A DNA stretch of 64,000 bases from DTU013 sp964490975 (lineage in GTDB: Bacteria > Bacillota > Clostridia > Acetivibrionales > DTU013): contig CAZBEQ010000010.1 of NCBI GenBank assembly GCA_964490975.1, positions 20,150 to 84,149 on the forward strand, read 5' to 3'. Below are positions 35,021-42,592 of this stretch, piece by piece. The position numbers and the translations under genes were made by a program. How positions within the stretch are numbered: the first letter of the stretch is position 1; each line of letters starts with the position of its first letter. The notes below the pieces were generated by a model. That model was not told where the DNA came from, ran no database searches, and saw nothing but the letters and a program-made list of their open reading frames with translations.

Positions 35021-36631
35021 TTATACCATCCCCCTAATATCTGCCAGGTATCTTAAGGCCCCTGTATGCATATTGCCGCAATTGATCATATTCTTAAGTA
35101 CGCTGGTAAACTCTGTATATTCATGTTCTATCATTAACTTTACATATTGGCGTACCCATCCAGGAATCGGCACTTCGGTTCCTTTCGCGCTCGATAGAAG
35201 TCCCTTCGCCAAGACATGATCTTCGAAAATATCAACAGAACTTTCTGGCTTTTTAAAAGATATACCAAATATCTTTCTTGACTCGACATAAATATCGAGG
35301 TTATCATGAATGTTTAAATCCGTTATACTTACTGTCTGAGCATCACGAAAAGAAATATGCTTGTATTGCTCCCTCCTATTCTTATGATACAATTCCGCCT
35401 TGGCGTTCAATGAAAGGCTTATACCACCTTCTATTACACTAGTCGGTAGAGGCAAACAAAAATCCATTGCATTTCCTTCCTTGTCCACTACTGAAAGCGA
35501 GTAGCAATTCTTTGATGAAGTTAATAGCCTCTTTCTATATATACTTTCAACCCCCACATATTTTCTGTCTACTGAAGCTATGATTTGGGGTCCATAAAAC
35601 AGTAAGGCTACTGAATAGTTTCCACTTCCATCACTTTCTACTTGGGCAGTCGATACACTCGCTCCATTGTATGTATAAACTTTGGGAATATCATTACCAC
35701 TTATAGCAGCGCAGAATATTTTTGCCGCTTGCAGTACAGGAACCAATCCTTCGTTTTCGGCAACAGGAGGCCAGAGTGTAATCAACTCAGGAGATTTCTC
35801 AAGTAACCATACTCCAAATATGGATTTCAAGTAGTTGTTGATCCCTGCAAACCTTGACGGATTAGTGGTTGAAGCATTTATTCGAATCACATAAACGTTA
35901 TACAAATAATTATCAAGATACATAGTACCAGCAATACGATTATTGATTTCGGGATAGGACGGTGGGGGCCTTCGTGTTATCAAGAAATACTCCTTTTCAG
36001 TCGTGATACAATCGCCACGCCTGATCTTCTTTCCACCTGATTCTGTATAGGTAAAAATAGCACTTTCATTTTGAAAGCCGTCAGCATAATCAGACCATAC
36101 CGCTCGTAGCTTCGAAGAGACTGCTGACTCAGAATAGTTTATCGAATAATTCTGCCCATTTGGCGGTATAAAGTCAACCGGAACTAGAGTTGTCTGATCC
36201 TCATAGAAGTTCGTTCGTGTTATTGGTATCAATCGTTCTGTTCTACCATGAGAAACTCCATTGCTGATCTTTATTTGAACCTTGTCTTCAAAAGCTCGTT
36301 GAAAAAGAACCTCCCCCAGAGAAGGAAAGCCAAAATATAGCTTGAATGAGCTTTCAGAATTACATTTGAGATAAAGCGGTAGACCTACCCGTTCATAAAG
36401 AGTCAAACCCGATCTTCCATCGACCCGTTTATCGCATTCCGGTGATGCTTGCGAGCGGTTGTGATGGCGGAAATAGGCAGTAGTATCAACTCTTTCAACA
36501 AGAGTAACAGTCTCATTGCACTCAGGGCAGCTAAACCGTCCAGTACGAAAACAATGCTTATCTTGAACTATATCAGAGGCGGATACTTCGCGCTGCTTGC
36601 CGATCTCATAGTTATCGATTGCATATAGCAT
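35021..36631 (-). CDS. CoiA-like zinc-finger protein of the helicase operon
   Basis: A 536-residue protein, first gene of the operon. The N-terminus resembles the zinc-binding head of competence protein CoiA: FSCPECNETVTLV (Cys 35 and 38), then TTAYFRHHNRSQ and a further Cys at SPEC. The remaining 470 residues are unrecognised and rich in beta-strand patterns. No nuclease motif (PD-ExK) is apparent, although CoiA relatives carry one. Start chosen at ATG 36631 with GGGAG seven bases upstream; an earlier start would add 19 residues without a site. Promoter and a palindromic operator lie 90-140 bases upstream. Possible counterpart of DruB; untested. Confidence 0.75.
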   Translation of the reverse strand: MLYAIDNYEIGKQREVSASDIVQDKHCFRTGRFSCPECNETVTLVERVDTTAYFRHHNRSQASPECDKRVDGRSGLTLYERVGLPLYLKCNSESSFKLYFGFPSLGEVLFQRAFEDKVQIKISNGVSHGRTERLIPITRTNFYEDQTTLVPVDFIPPNGQNYSINYSESAVSSKLRAVWSDYADGFQNESAIFTYTESGGKKIRRGDCITTEKEYFLITRRPPPSYPEINNRIAGTMYLDNYLYNVYVIRINASTTNPSRFAGINNYLKSIFGVWLLEKSPELITLWPPVAENEGLVPVLQAAKIFCAAISGNDIPKVYTYNGASVSTAQVESDGSGNYSVALLFYGPQIIASVDRKYVGVESIYRKRLLTSSKNCYSLSVVDKEGNAMDFCLPLPTSVIEGGISLSLNAKAELYHKNRREQYKHISFRDAQTVSITDLNIHDNLDIYVESRKIFGISFKKPESSVDIFEDHVLAKGLLSSAKGTEVPIPGWVRQYVKLMIEHEYTEFTSVLKNMINCGNMHTGALRYLADIRGMV

Positions 36632-36717
36632 TGTATGTCTCCCACAATAAAAGCTCTCAAATATAGTAACCACGATTTTTTGTATCAATCGTAATGATTT
36701 TTACAGTAATGGTGGAA

Positions 36718-36766
36718 TTACAAATATTTGTAACATAATTCTACCCTTCTTTCTGAAATCTTTCAA
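36718..36766 (-). promoter_or_regulatory. Promoter and palindromic operator of the helicase operon
   Basis: Minus-strand TTGAAA (36766-36761), a 17-base spacer and TAGAAT (36743-36738). TTACAAATATTTGTAA (36718-36733) is a perfect 16-bp palindrome at the expected transcription start, typical of a repressor site. No repressor gene is recognised in the island. Confidence 0.7.
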
Positions 36767-36815
36767 CATTCGCGCAGAATTTGTTACAATAGATTGGTCT
36801 TGAACCAAATGAAGA

Positions 36816-36835
36816 GAAGTGAGTTTGCTCACTTC
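36816..36835. terminator. Small hairpin
   Basis: GAAGTGAG and CTCACTTC form an 8-bp stem with a TTTG loop upstream of the helicase operon promoter, downstream of the SLH remnant. Confidence 0.4.
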
Positions 36836-36914
36836 CCTCTATCTGGCTTTCTCCATTTCACTTTAAAATCATTATTTTTTATCTGATACTATAAACTATA
36901 TTCTGCTACTAGCT

Positions 36915-37163
36915 CTATTTTTGAAGCATCCTATACACTATAAGTGCAACATCAACACGTTTTGCAGGCTTTGTACTATCTAGCTCCATGCCTTCTGTCA
37001 TATAATTTTCTTTTAAGTATTTTAGATAATTTTCCTCTGCGTTTTACTATTATATTATTACGGGTCTGCTTGTATTTTCTCATCAACAATAAAAGCTTTT
37101 GATACTATTTTTGCCCACTGACCATTGGTTAAGGTATCCTTTGGCCCTAAATTCTCTTTGAAT
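36915..37163 (-). pseudogene. SLH-domain protein remnant
   Basis: Two minus-strand frames read as a surface-layer homology module: ENLGPKDTLTNGQWAKIVSK with AFIVDEKI, then after a frameshift LKENYMTEGMELDSTKPAKR with VDVALIVYRMLQK and a stop. This is the usual end of an SLH repeat (RxDVAxIxYRML). A stop codon and frameshift separate the halves, so it is non-functional. Confidence 0.65.
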
Positions 37164-37209
37164 TAAATAACTATATAGTGATTACTTACCTGTACCAGAA
37201 TTCAGAGGT

Positions 37210-38220
37210 TTATATCTTTATCCGATCAATTAGCGATAGACTTTTATCTTTGATATGTACAATTGTACTGGCAAGATGAACATAATTGTTCAATACCGAG
37301 AAACTCTCGTGTCCAGTACTGAGTCTTAGGCTAAAAATATCTCCGCCTGCGGCGAGATACATAGTGCAATATGTATGTCTGAGTAGGTGCGGGTATATTT
37401 TTGTTATCCCTGTTTTTCCCCGTAGCCGCCGAAATAATTGTTTTATTGTTGCCTGAGTGATTGCCGTGCCATCCTCCTTCAAAAATAAGCTTTCAACCTT
37501 TACGCTGGCTGGCTCCGGCCTTTCTTGATTGACATACCTGAATATCATCTTCTGCATGTTAATTCCGAAACTTATAAATCGTTCCTTATTACCCTTTCCC
37601 AAAACTTTCAAGGTGTTCTGATTAAGCCTAACATTAGCAAGCTTCAGTTTTGTAACTTCCTCAAGTCTGAGTCCACACTCAATCATAATTGAGATAATTA
37701 CCAGGTCTCGAAGATGGTTTGTCTTCTTGCTATCAAGATATTTTAAAATAGTATGTATTTCTTCTTCTGTTAAAATCTCAATAGCAGGTGCTGTAGCCCT
37801 CGGGAGTTTAATTTCAGATGAAACAGTCCCATTCAGATAGCCTTCATCTTCCATCCATGCCGTCCAAGCCTTTAGTGCCCTTATATATGTTTGTACCGAC
37901 TTTGAGGTTAATTGCCCATCAGATTCGATGTGTTGGGTTTTAGCCCACTTTTTAGCGGTCTTAAGGTATAGAATATACTTTTTGATTTGTTCCTTGGTAA
38001 TGCTGGATGTGTCTGTATCCAAACACTGTTCTTCAAGATAGGATATAAATCTGTCAATGTTGCCTTTGTAGTACTCCACTGTGGCCTTTGAGTTCCCTCG
38101 GCAGCTTTGCTCAAACAGAAACCCATCCTTCATTTTTTCCAGACTGAATACATGAATAGCATCCTTCCCGCAATCCATAAAACCTTTTCCTGAGTTGTTT
38201 TGATTCCTTGATTTGTTCAT
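37210..38220 (-). CDS. Tyrosine recombinase/integrase of the island
   Basis: A 336-residue XerC/D-type recombinase. The N-terminal core-binding domain spans about 25-130. The catalytic domain has box I Arg in IECGLRLEEVTKL, the conserved Lys in VLGKGNKER, box II HLLRHTYCTMYL, a degenerate third box (LSTGHESFSV) and the nucleophile Tyr in LNNYVHLAS. Start at ATG 38220 with GGAGG eight bases upstream; the frame continues into the tRNA genes but that part is not coding. Its position about 110 bp from the intact tRNA-Lys att site identifies it as the island integrase. Confidence 0.9.
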   Translation of the reverse strand: MNKSRNQNNSGKGFMDCGKDAIHVFSLEKMKDGFLFEQSCRGNSKATVEYYKGNIDRFISYLEEQCLDTDTSSITKEQIKKYILYLKTAKKWAKTQHIESDGQLTSKSVQTYIRALKAWTAWMEDEGYLNGTVSSEIKLPRATAPAIEILTEEEIHTILKYLDSKKTNHLRDLVIISIMIECGLRLEEVTKLKLANVRLNQNTLKVLGKGNKERFISFGINMQKMIFRYVNQERPEPASVKVESLFLKEDGTAITQATIKQLFRRLRGKTGITKIYPHLLRHTYCTMYLAAGGDIFSLRLSTGHESFSVLNNYVHLASTIVHIKDKSLSLIDRIKI

Positions 38221-38294
38221 ATTACGCCTCCGAAATTTATTCATGAGCGAAAAATCAAGGTGCCTCAAAATCAAGGTGCCTGGTCCAAGACAAT

Positions 38295-38328
38295 AAAAAA
38301 CCCCGTAACCTTTGAGATTACAGGGTTT
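38295..38328 (-). terminator. Island-supplied terminator for tRNA-Lys
   Basis: A 13-bp stem with two mismatches (38298-38310 with 38316-38328) is followed on the minus strand by a T-rich run. It touches the CCA end of tRNA-Lys and lies just inside the island, so it replaces the tRNA's original terminator left at 22866. Confidence 0.75.
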
Positions 38329-38403
38329 GGTGAGCCATCGCGGATTCGAACCGCGGACACCTTGATTAAAAGTCAAGTGCTCTGCCAACTGAGCTAATGG
38401 CCC
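38328..38403 (-). tRNA. tRNA-Lys (TTT), integration target
   Basis: Acceptor GGGCCAT with ATGGCTC, anticodon stem CTTGA/TCAAG around loop CTTTTAA, T-arm GGTTCGAATCC and encoded CCA. The anticodon TTT reads lysine codons. Its 3' 48 bp are repeated at 22900. Confidence 0.95.
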
Positions 38404-38407
38404 GTAC

Positions 38408-38484
38408 TGGCTGGGATGGCTGGACTCGAACCAGCGAGATGCAGGAGTCAAAGTCCTGTGCCTTACCGGCTTGGCTACATCCCA
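38408..38484 (-). tRNA. tRNA-Gln (TTG)
   Basis: Acceptor TGGGATG with CATCCCA, anticodon stem AGGA/TCCT around loop CTTTGAC, T-arm GGTTCGAGTCC and CCA. The anticodon TTG reads CAA. Four bases separate it from tRNA-Lys, so both come from one transcript. Confidence 0.95.
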
Positions 38485-38572
38485 TCATTTTATAACGCAA
38501 AGACAATTATAAAGGCAAGTACGCCATTTGTCAAGCGAAATAACTGACATCGAGGCATCACCCCGAAGCATC

Positions 38573-39076
38573 TCATTTGAAAAAGTAAATTCCACCTCAA
38601 TTTCAAAGGTGGCGGAATTAAGTTCTGCAAATTAGGGGGAATAGGAGAAGTGGAAGTTACTTTTGCAAACATTTGTATTATGTGATATTCGTTCACGGCA
38701 CCCCGGGATGTCAAGGGCGGGTGGTTTCTGCCTGTTCATCGTAGGCAAAGCCGAAGACCCTTTACATCCATTGCACGTATATCCTTTTGTCTCCGGTCTG
38801 TTTTTACGACAGACCGGCTGCCCTTCGGCGAGGACAGAGTTTGGAACAGAGTCCCAAGGTTTTGTGTTTTTAACAATTCAAATTTCCAGAACCAATAGGG
38901 AAATCTGTCTTTCATAAAGTTATGATGTCTTTGGTGGTGCCTTTTAAGAGGTACGTATGAAGAAGAAGCCAGAGTAAAATAAGCCATTCAAAACTGAATA
39001 AACGCAGATATAATCAACAATACGGAGTCCTGTAGAATTTACTTTTGCAAAGTGGAAATTACTATTTCAATTGACC
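38573..39076. mobile_element. IS21-like element remnant without transposase
   Basis: About 504 bp flanked by identical 15-bp direct repeats (TCACCCCGAAGCATC at 38558 and 39077). Its ends are imperfect inverted repeats (TTTGAAAAAGTAAATTCCAC on the left; the complement of GTGGAAATTACTATTTCAA on the right). Internal repeats such as GAAGTTACTTTTGCAAA recall the multiple terminal repeats of IS21-family elements. No istA or istB coding sequence remains. Family assignment is by resemblance only. Confidence 0.5.
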
Positions 39077-39114
39077 TCACCCCGAAGCATCACCAATACA
39101 AGCACTTAGCTATT

Positions 39115-39987
39115 TTACCCTTGAATTAAGTTATACCCGCTGTATGTTACCACCAAAGCCTGTTTATCATTTAGTGATATGTGCGGTAATGGCAGATCTG
39201 TTCTTGCCTCAGCATCATCCTTACAGTGTACGGATATATAGGCATTAATCAAGCACAAACCTGCTGCGTTTTCGTCAAATGGGCTACAAATATTTGGAGT
39301 GGCAATTATGCTGCCAGCGCTCACACCAATATAGACCTTGTTTGCGTAAACCATCTTTTTTATGATAGTGTCAAAGCCCGTTTCTTTGATCCTCTGAAGC
39401 AAATGGCCGGTATCCCCTCCTGTGAAGTAAATGATGTCATATTTCATTGCATCATTTTCAGACAAGCTGCCATCAATCTCATGCTCAAAAATATTTTCCA
39501 GAGATATACCAATATTTATCAGTTCACGTCTGCACTTATTTACCATTTCTTTTGCCACATCATCAATAGCTGCAGTTGGTATAAATAGTACTTTAGCGAT
39601 GCCCACAGGTTTAGCAAGCATTTTTCGGAAACAATCAACAATATTCTGCTTTTGGTTTCCATCCATATCCTCAAATCCGGCTGACGTGAGCAACACATTC
39701 TTCCAAACCTGCTTTCCGCTTTCAGCTGCCCAATGGCGGCAGACCTCTACCCTAGCACCTTGTGGCTTGTCGCCGTGTTCCGGGTCTAGATATGAATAAG
39801 CATAGAGCTTGGCACATGGAATAGTATCGCACTCGCCACAGTGTATTAGTCCTTTATCCTGACAGCATATTGCTATCGGACATTTGCCATGAAACGGCTG
39901 ACCCATTGTTTCGATACAACCACCACAACCACAGGTTTCCTTCCACTCGCAGTCTGTACAGTGCAATCCGCAGCGTGAATCAATCAT
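39115..39987 (-). CDS. DUF3795-peptidase S51 (dipeptidase E-like) fusion
   Basis: A 290-residue two-domain protein. Residues 1-90 are a Cys-rich DUF3795 module (CGLHCTDCEWKETCGCGGC, CPIAICCQDKGLIHCGEC). Residues about 95-290 resemble peptidase E of family S51: FIPTAAIDD, IYFTGGDTGHLLQRI and the nucleophile elbow IGVSAGSIIATPN, with a possible His in LPLPHISL. Members of S51 cleave Asp-X dipeptides or cyanophycin-derived products. A fusion to DUF3795 is unusual and suggests metal or redox control. A single gene with AGAGGTG upstream of the ATG. Confidence 0.75.
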   Translation of the reverse strand: MIDSRCGLHCTDCEWKETCGCGGCIETMGQPFHGKCPIAICCQDKGLIHCGECDTIPCAKLYAYSYLDPEHGDKPQGARVEVCRHWAAESGKQVWKNVLLTSAGFEDMDGNQKQNIVDCFRKMLAKPVGIAKVLFIPTAAIDDVAKEMVNKCRRELINIGISLENIFEHEIDGSLSENDAMKYDIIYFTGGDTGHLLQRIKETGFDTIIKKMVYANKVYIGVSAGSIIATPNICSPFDENAAGLCLINAYISVHCKDDAEARTDLPLPHISLNDKQALVVTYSGYNLIQG

Positions 39988-40121
39988 GTTTACACCTCTG
40001 TTCGTTTTTTGATAGAACTTCCTGTTCCTCTCCCAATATGGCCGGGAGACTGTGACCGGGAGACAGCCACAATATCTTAAGCCGAGTCCCCCCGTCTCTC
40101 TTTTACAATCATACCATTGTA

Positions 40122-40145
40122 AACATGACAGCAGTCTGTCATGTT
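40122..40145. terminator. Hairpin between DUF3795-S51 and GNAT genes
   Basis: AACATGACA and TGTCATGTT form a 9-bp stem with a 6-base loop just after the GNAT stop codon on the minus strand. The U-tract is weak. Confidence 0.5.
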
Positions 40146-40153
40146 CATTTTAT

Positions 40154-41107
40154 TCACCGTATCTTAGTTATGACATGTTCGTCGATACGCCTTACAACAC
40201 CGTATGTGTACGGTGTGAAGTATTTGAGCCAGAAGCCATGAGCCGCCGGGTTGATACTTTCGAAGTCAACGCCCAGATAGGTATAGTCCTCACTTTTCAG
40301 GGTGCTAACCACTAAATTTAGCAGATGCTGAGGTACTCCCATACCGCGGTATTCAGGGAGGCAGAAAGCGCCATTTACATGAATATAATCGGGCATTTCG
40401 CATATAAAGGTTTCTCCGGTCCTTTCAACTTTAAAGAAGGCAATTATTTTACCCTTACTTTTTGCCGCAAAATAACGGGAATGGTTTTGGATCGAGTTAT
40501 CTGTAAATGATGTCTCTGTTTCGGACTGCCGCAGAATGAATGTCGGGCTTGATGCCATATGTACATCCAGCATATGTACAAGCGTCAGGACATTTATATA
40601 CTCATCAGGCACAAGTTCTACATATTCAAAGTCATTGCTTTTCAGTGTCTCAACCTCATCCATTCCCCGTATTGCATCAATACAGCGTATACCAAAGCCA
40701 TAACAGAAAAACTGTTCCTGCCCCGCAATATCATGGGCATACAGGCAAACCGCATGGCTTGATGCCCCGGCCTTTGCCCATTTATCGCCCGCTGCCTGAT
40801 ACATCCTGGCATATATTGATGCACGGTTTTCGAGCATTGTCCCATTTGCGTACATAGGTGAGAATACCCCAACTGCATCAGTTGAGCCAAAAGCATTGCC
40901 AAACGGCGATACAGTACACATGAAACCGACCATATTGCCTCCCTCAAAGGCTGCGACGCCAAGATTGTTCTCAGCAAACGGCCTCAGGTCAGGAATTTCA
41001 TTTACAGGTGGCAGCATATGGCAATAACGGCACTCTGCCTCATAATTTTGGCAGGCTATTTGCCTGGCCGCCTCAATATGTTCAATACCAAAATCAACAA
41101 TTTTCAT
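40154..41107 (-). CDS. GNAT-family acetyltransferase
   Basis: A 317-residue protein with an N-terminal half likely to be a degenerate GNAT fold and a C-terminal GNAT domain. The acetyl-CoA-binding loop is INPAAHG-preceded LPEYRGMGVPQHLLNLVV (motif A, RGxGxxxxLL). The substrate cannot be inferred. AGGTGAG precedes the start. No operon partner is evident; RsgA starts upstream on the same strand. Confidence 0.8.
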   Translation of the reverse strand: MKIVDFGIEHIEAARQIACQNYEAECRYCHMLPPVNEIPDLRPFAENNLGVAAFEGGNMVGFMCTVSPFGNAFGSTDAVGVFSPMYANGTMLENRASIYARMYQAAGDKWAKAGASSHAVCLYAHDIAGQEQFFCYGFGIRCIDAIRGMDEVETLKSNDFEYVELVPDEYINVLTLVHMLDVHMASSPTFILRQSETETSFTDNSIQNHSRYFAAKSKGKIIAFFKVERTGETFICEMPDYIHVNGAFCLPEYRGMGVPQHLLNLVVSTLKSEDYTYLGVDFESINPAAHGFWLKYFTPYTYGVVRRIDEHVITKIR

Positions 41108-41148
41108 AATGATTAACTCACCTCATTAAATCAATAGCAATATAGATT

Positions 41149-42159
41149 TTACCTTCTGTTCTTTAGCCTTGATCTGCGCTCAACGAAAACTGCCTCACGC
41201 TTTTGATCAAGATATCTCTCCCATTGTATTCCCGACAGGCTGCCATCCTTAAGTGCCTTTTGTACGGCACATCCCGGTTCGGTTTTATGTGTACAGTCTG
41301 AAAAACGGCACCTGCTGATAAGCTCCTCAACGTCTGAGAAAGCTGCGCTGATTCCCTCTTCTGCATCCCAAAGACCAAGTTCACGCATACCGGGTGTATC
41401 AATTATCATAGCACCGGAAGGCAGCCTTATCAATTGCCTGTGTGTCGTTGTATGACGGCCGCGTGCGTCATCTTCACGTATCTGCCTGACAGTCATCAGG
41501 TCCTCACCCGCCAAAGCGTTCAGCAAGGATGATTTTCCAACGCCGGACATTCCAAGGAACACAATAGTTTTTCCAGTCTTCAGATAATTGTCCAGTCTGT
41601 CAAATCCAAACCGCGTATGGCTGCTCAAAACAATAATATCTACATCATTTGCAATTTCACGTATTGCCTTGACCTGCTCATCCCAGTTCCCGCATAGGTC
41701 AGCCTTGGTCAGGATCATGACCGGTATGCCGCAGCTTTGCCTTGCCTGTGTAAGATAGCGCGAGATACGTTTCACATTGAAATCCTTATTCAATGACGAC
41801 ACAATAAATACATAATCAAAATTAGCAGCCACCACCTGTTCCAATACTGTTTTGACATAACCCGCTGCGTGGCCTGAAAAATCCGTGCGTGAAAACTTTG
41901 ATTTGCGCGGTAATACCTCTGCAATGCTTGAATTGCCGCAATCGTTGTATTTGAGCAGTACAAAATCACCTACTGCAGGATAATCACTTCTTTCTAAATT
42001 CCTTTGAAAAAATGAGCCTTTGATATTCGCTGAAACTTCTCCATACTCACATATTGCTTTATACAGCTCACGATGTACCTCTGTGATCCTCGCAGGGATA
42101 AGATTATCATTAGTATTTACTTCATTGGAACAATATCCGTAATCCTTCATATTTATCAT
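41149..42159 (-). CDS. rsgA: Ribosome small-subunit-dependent GTPase A (RsgA/YjeQ)
   Basis: A 336-residue circularly permuted GTPase acting in late 30S maturation. Order: OB-fold (residues about 20-85), then G4 (ILTKADLC), G1 (FLGMSGVGKSSLLNAL, near 205), G3 (IDTPGMRELG) and a C-terminal zinc knuckle (CRFSDCTHKTEPGCAV). The start has GGAGG seven bases upstream. Unlike a housekeeping copy it is preceded by a leader of about 370 bases with a short coding frame, a stem and a terminator, suggesting inducible expression. It might therefore be an accessory paralogue; whether another rsgA exists elsewhere cannot be seen. Confidence 0.92.
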   Translation of the reverse strand: MINMKDYGYCSNEVNTNDNLIPARITEVHRELYKAICEYGEVSANIKGSFFQRNLERSDYPAVGDFVLLKYNDCGNSSIAEVLPRKSKFSRTDFSGHAAGYVKTVLEQVVAANFDYVFIVSSLNKDFNVKRISRYLTQARQSCGIPVMILTKADLCGNWDEQVKAIREIANDVDIIVLSSHTRFGFDRLDNYLKTGKTIVFLGMSGVGKSSLLNALAGEDLMTVRQIREDDARGRHTTTHRQLIRLPSGAMIIDTPGMRELGLWDAEEGISAAFSDVEELISRCRFSDCTHKTEPGCAVQKALKDGSLSGIQWERYLDQKREAVFVERRSRLKNRR

Positions 42160-42250
42160 AAAAAATCCTCCAAATCATTTTTGTTGACGTTACTGTGGGA
42201 AAACACAACCATTTTTCATCATTCCTTTCTTCATAACAGGCCATAGGCGC

Positions 42251-42300
42251 AAAAATACCGCAAACAAGCAGCCTCGATGGAGACTGCGTCTGCGGTATTT
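42251..42300 (-). terminator. Terminator in the rsgA leader
   Basis: AAATACCGCA (minus strand from 42300) pairs with TGCGGTATTT (ending near 42253), with an inner GCAG/CTGC stem, and is followed by TTTTT. It lies about 90 bases before the rsgA start. Confidence 0.75.
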
Positions 42301-42384
42301 ATCAGGTAATGCCTACAAATAAAAAGAACACGACCTAAATCGTATTCACACGAAAGCAGTATGCACGAAAGGTTACTATTATGC

Positions 42385-42436
42385 GGCGCATAAATATAAA
42401 GAGGTCATCCCCTTAAATTGATATCAATTATGCGCC
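42385..42436 (-). promoter_or_regulatory. Leader stem upstream of the rsgA terminator
   Basis: GGCGCATAA and TTATGCGCC (42428-42436 and 42385-42393) can pair across a 34-base loop just after the leader peptide frame. A stalled ribosome on the peptide could block or favour this stem and alter the later terminator. Confidence 0.5.
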
Positions 42437-42442
42437 TATTAT

Positions 42443-42484
42443 TCAGTTTCGAGTCAAAACCACCAAACTGTTATAAAATGTCAT
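42443..42484 (-). CDS. Leader peptide of rsgA
   Basis: A 13-codon frame, MTFYNSLVVLTRN, behind an AAAGGGG site with ten bases of spacing. It is placed right after the promoter and right before alternative RNA stems, as in leader peptides of inducible resistance genes. Confidence 0.5.
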   Translation of the reverse strand: MTFYNSLVVLTRN

Positions 42485-42532
42485 ACTTGAACATCCCCTT
42501 TCGTACTCATATTACCAAAATCTGATATGATT

Positions 42533-42561
42533 AGTATAGCCTATAATATTAGCGAGGTCAA
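42533..42561 (-). promoter_or_regulatory. Promoter of rsgA
   Basis: Minus-strand TTGACC (42561-42556), 17-base spacer, TATACT (42538-42533). The predicted start near 42526 leaves a long leader before rsgA. Confidence 0.75.
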
Positions 42562-42592
42562 TAGATGATGTCCCATCAGCCTTGCAGCAAGC

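Larger units (their letters stand above)
22900..38375. mobile_element. Integrative genomic island in tRNA-Lys
   Basis: A 15.4-kb segment bounded by a perfect 48-bp direct repeat of the tRNA-Lys 3' end, with a tyrosine recombinase gene next to the intact tRNA. It brings its own terminator to replace the displaced one. Cargo: a four-gene helicase operon of probable defence function, a downstream Cys-rich open frame, small unknown genes, and several broken genes (hydrolase, second recombinase, SLH protein). No replication, conjugation or phage structural genes are seen, so it is a non-conjugative or decayed island. Confidence 0.88.

Noticed and set aside
26651..36631. DISARM or Dpd system
   Set aside because: No DrmMI/MII methylase, no PLD nuclease (DrmC/DpdK) and no dpdA-like transglycosylase or preQ0 genes. 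Only the helicase class is shared.
22900..38375. Prophage or conjugative element
   Set aside because: No capsid, portal, terminase, lysis, relaxase or type IV secretion genes are seen.
38221..38451. N-terminal extension of the integrase frame through tRNA-Lys
   Set aside because: The extension translates tRNA sequence and the tRNA terminator. A GGAGG-preceded ATG at 38220 gives a normal-length recombinase.
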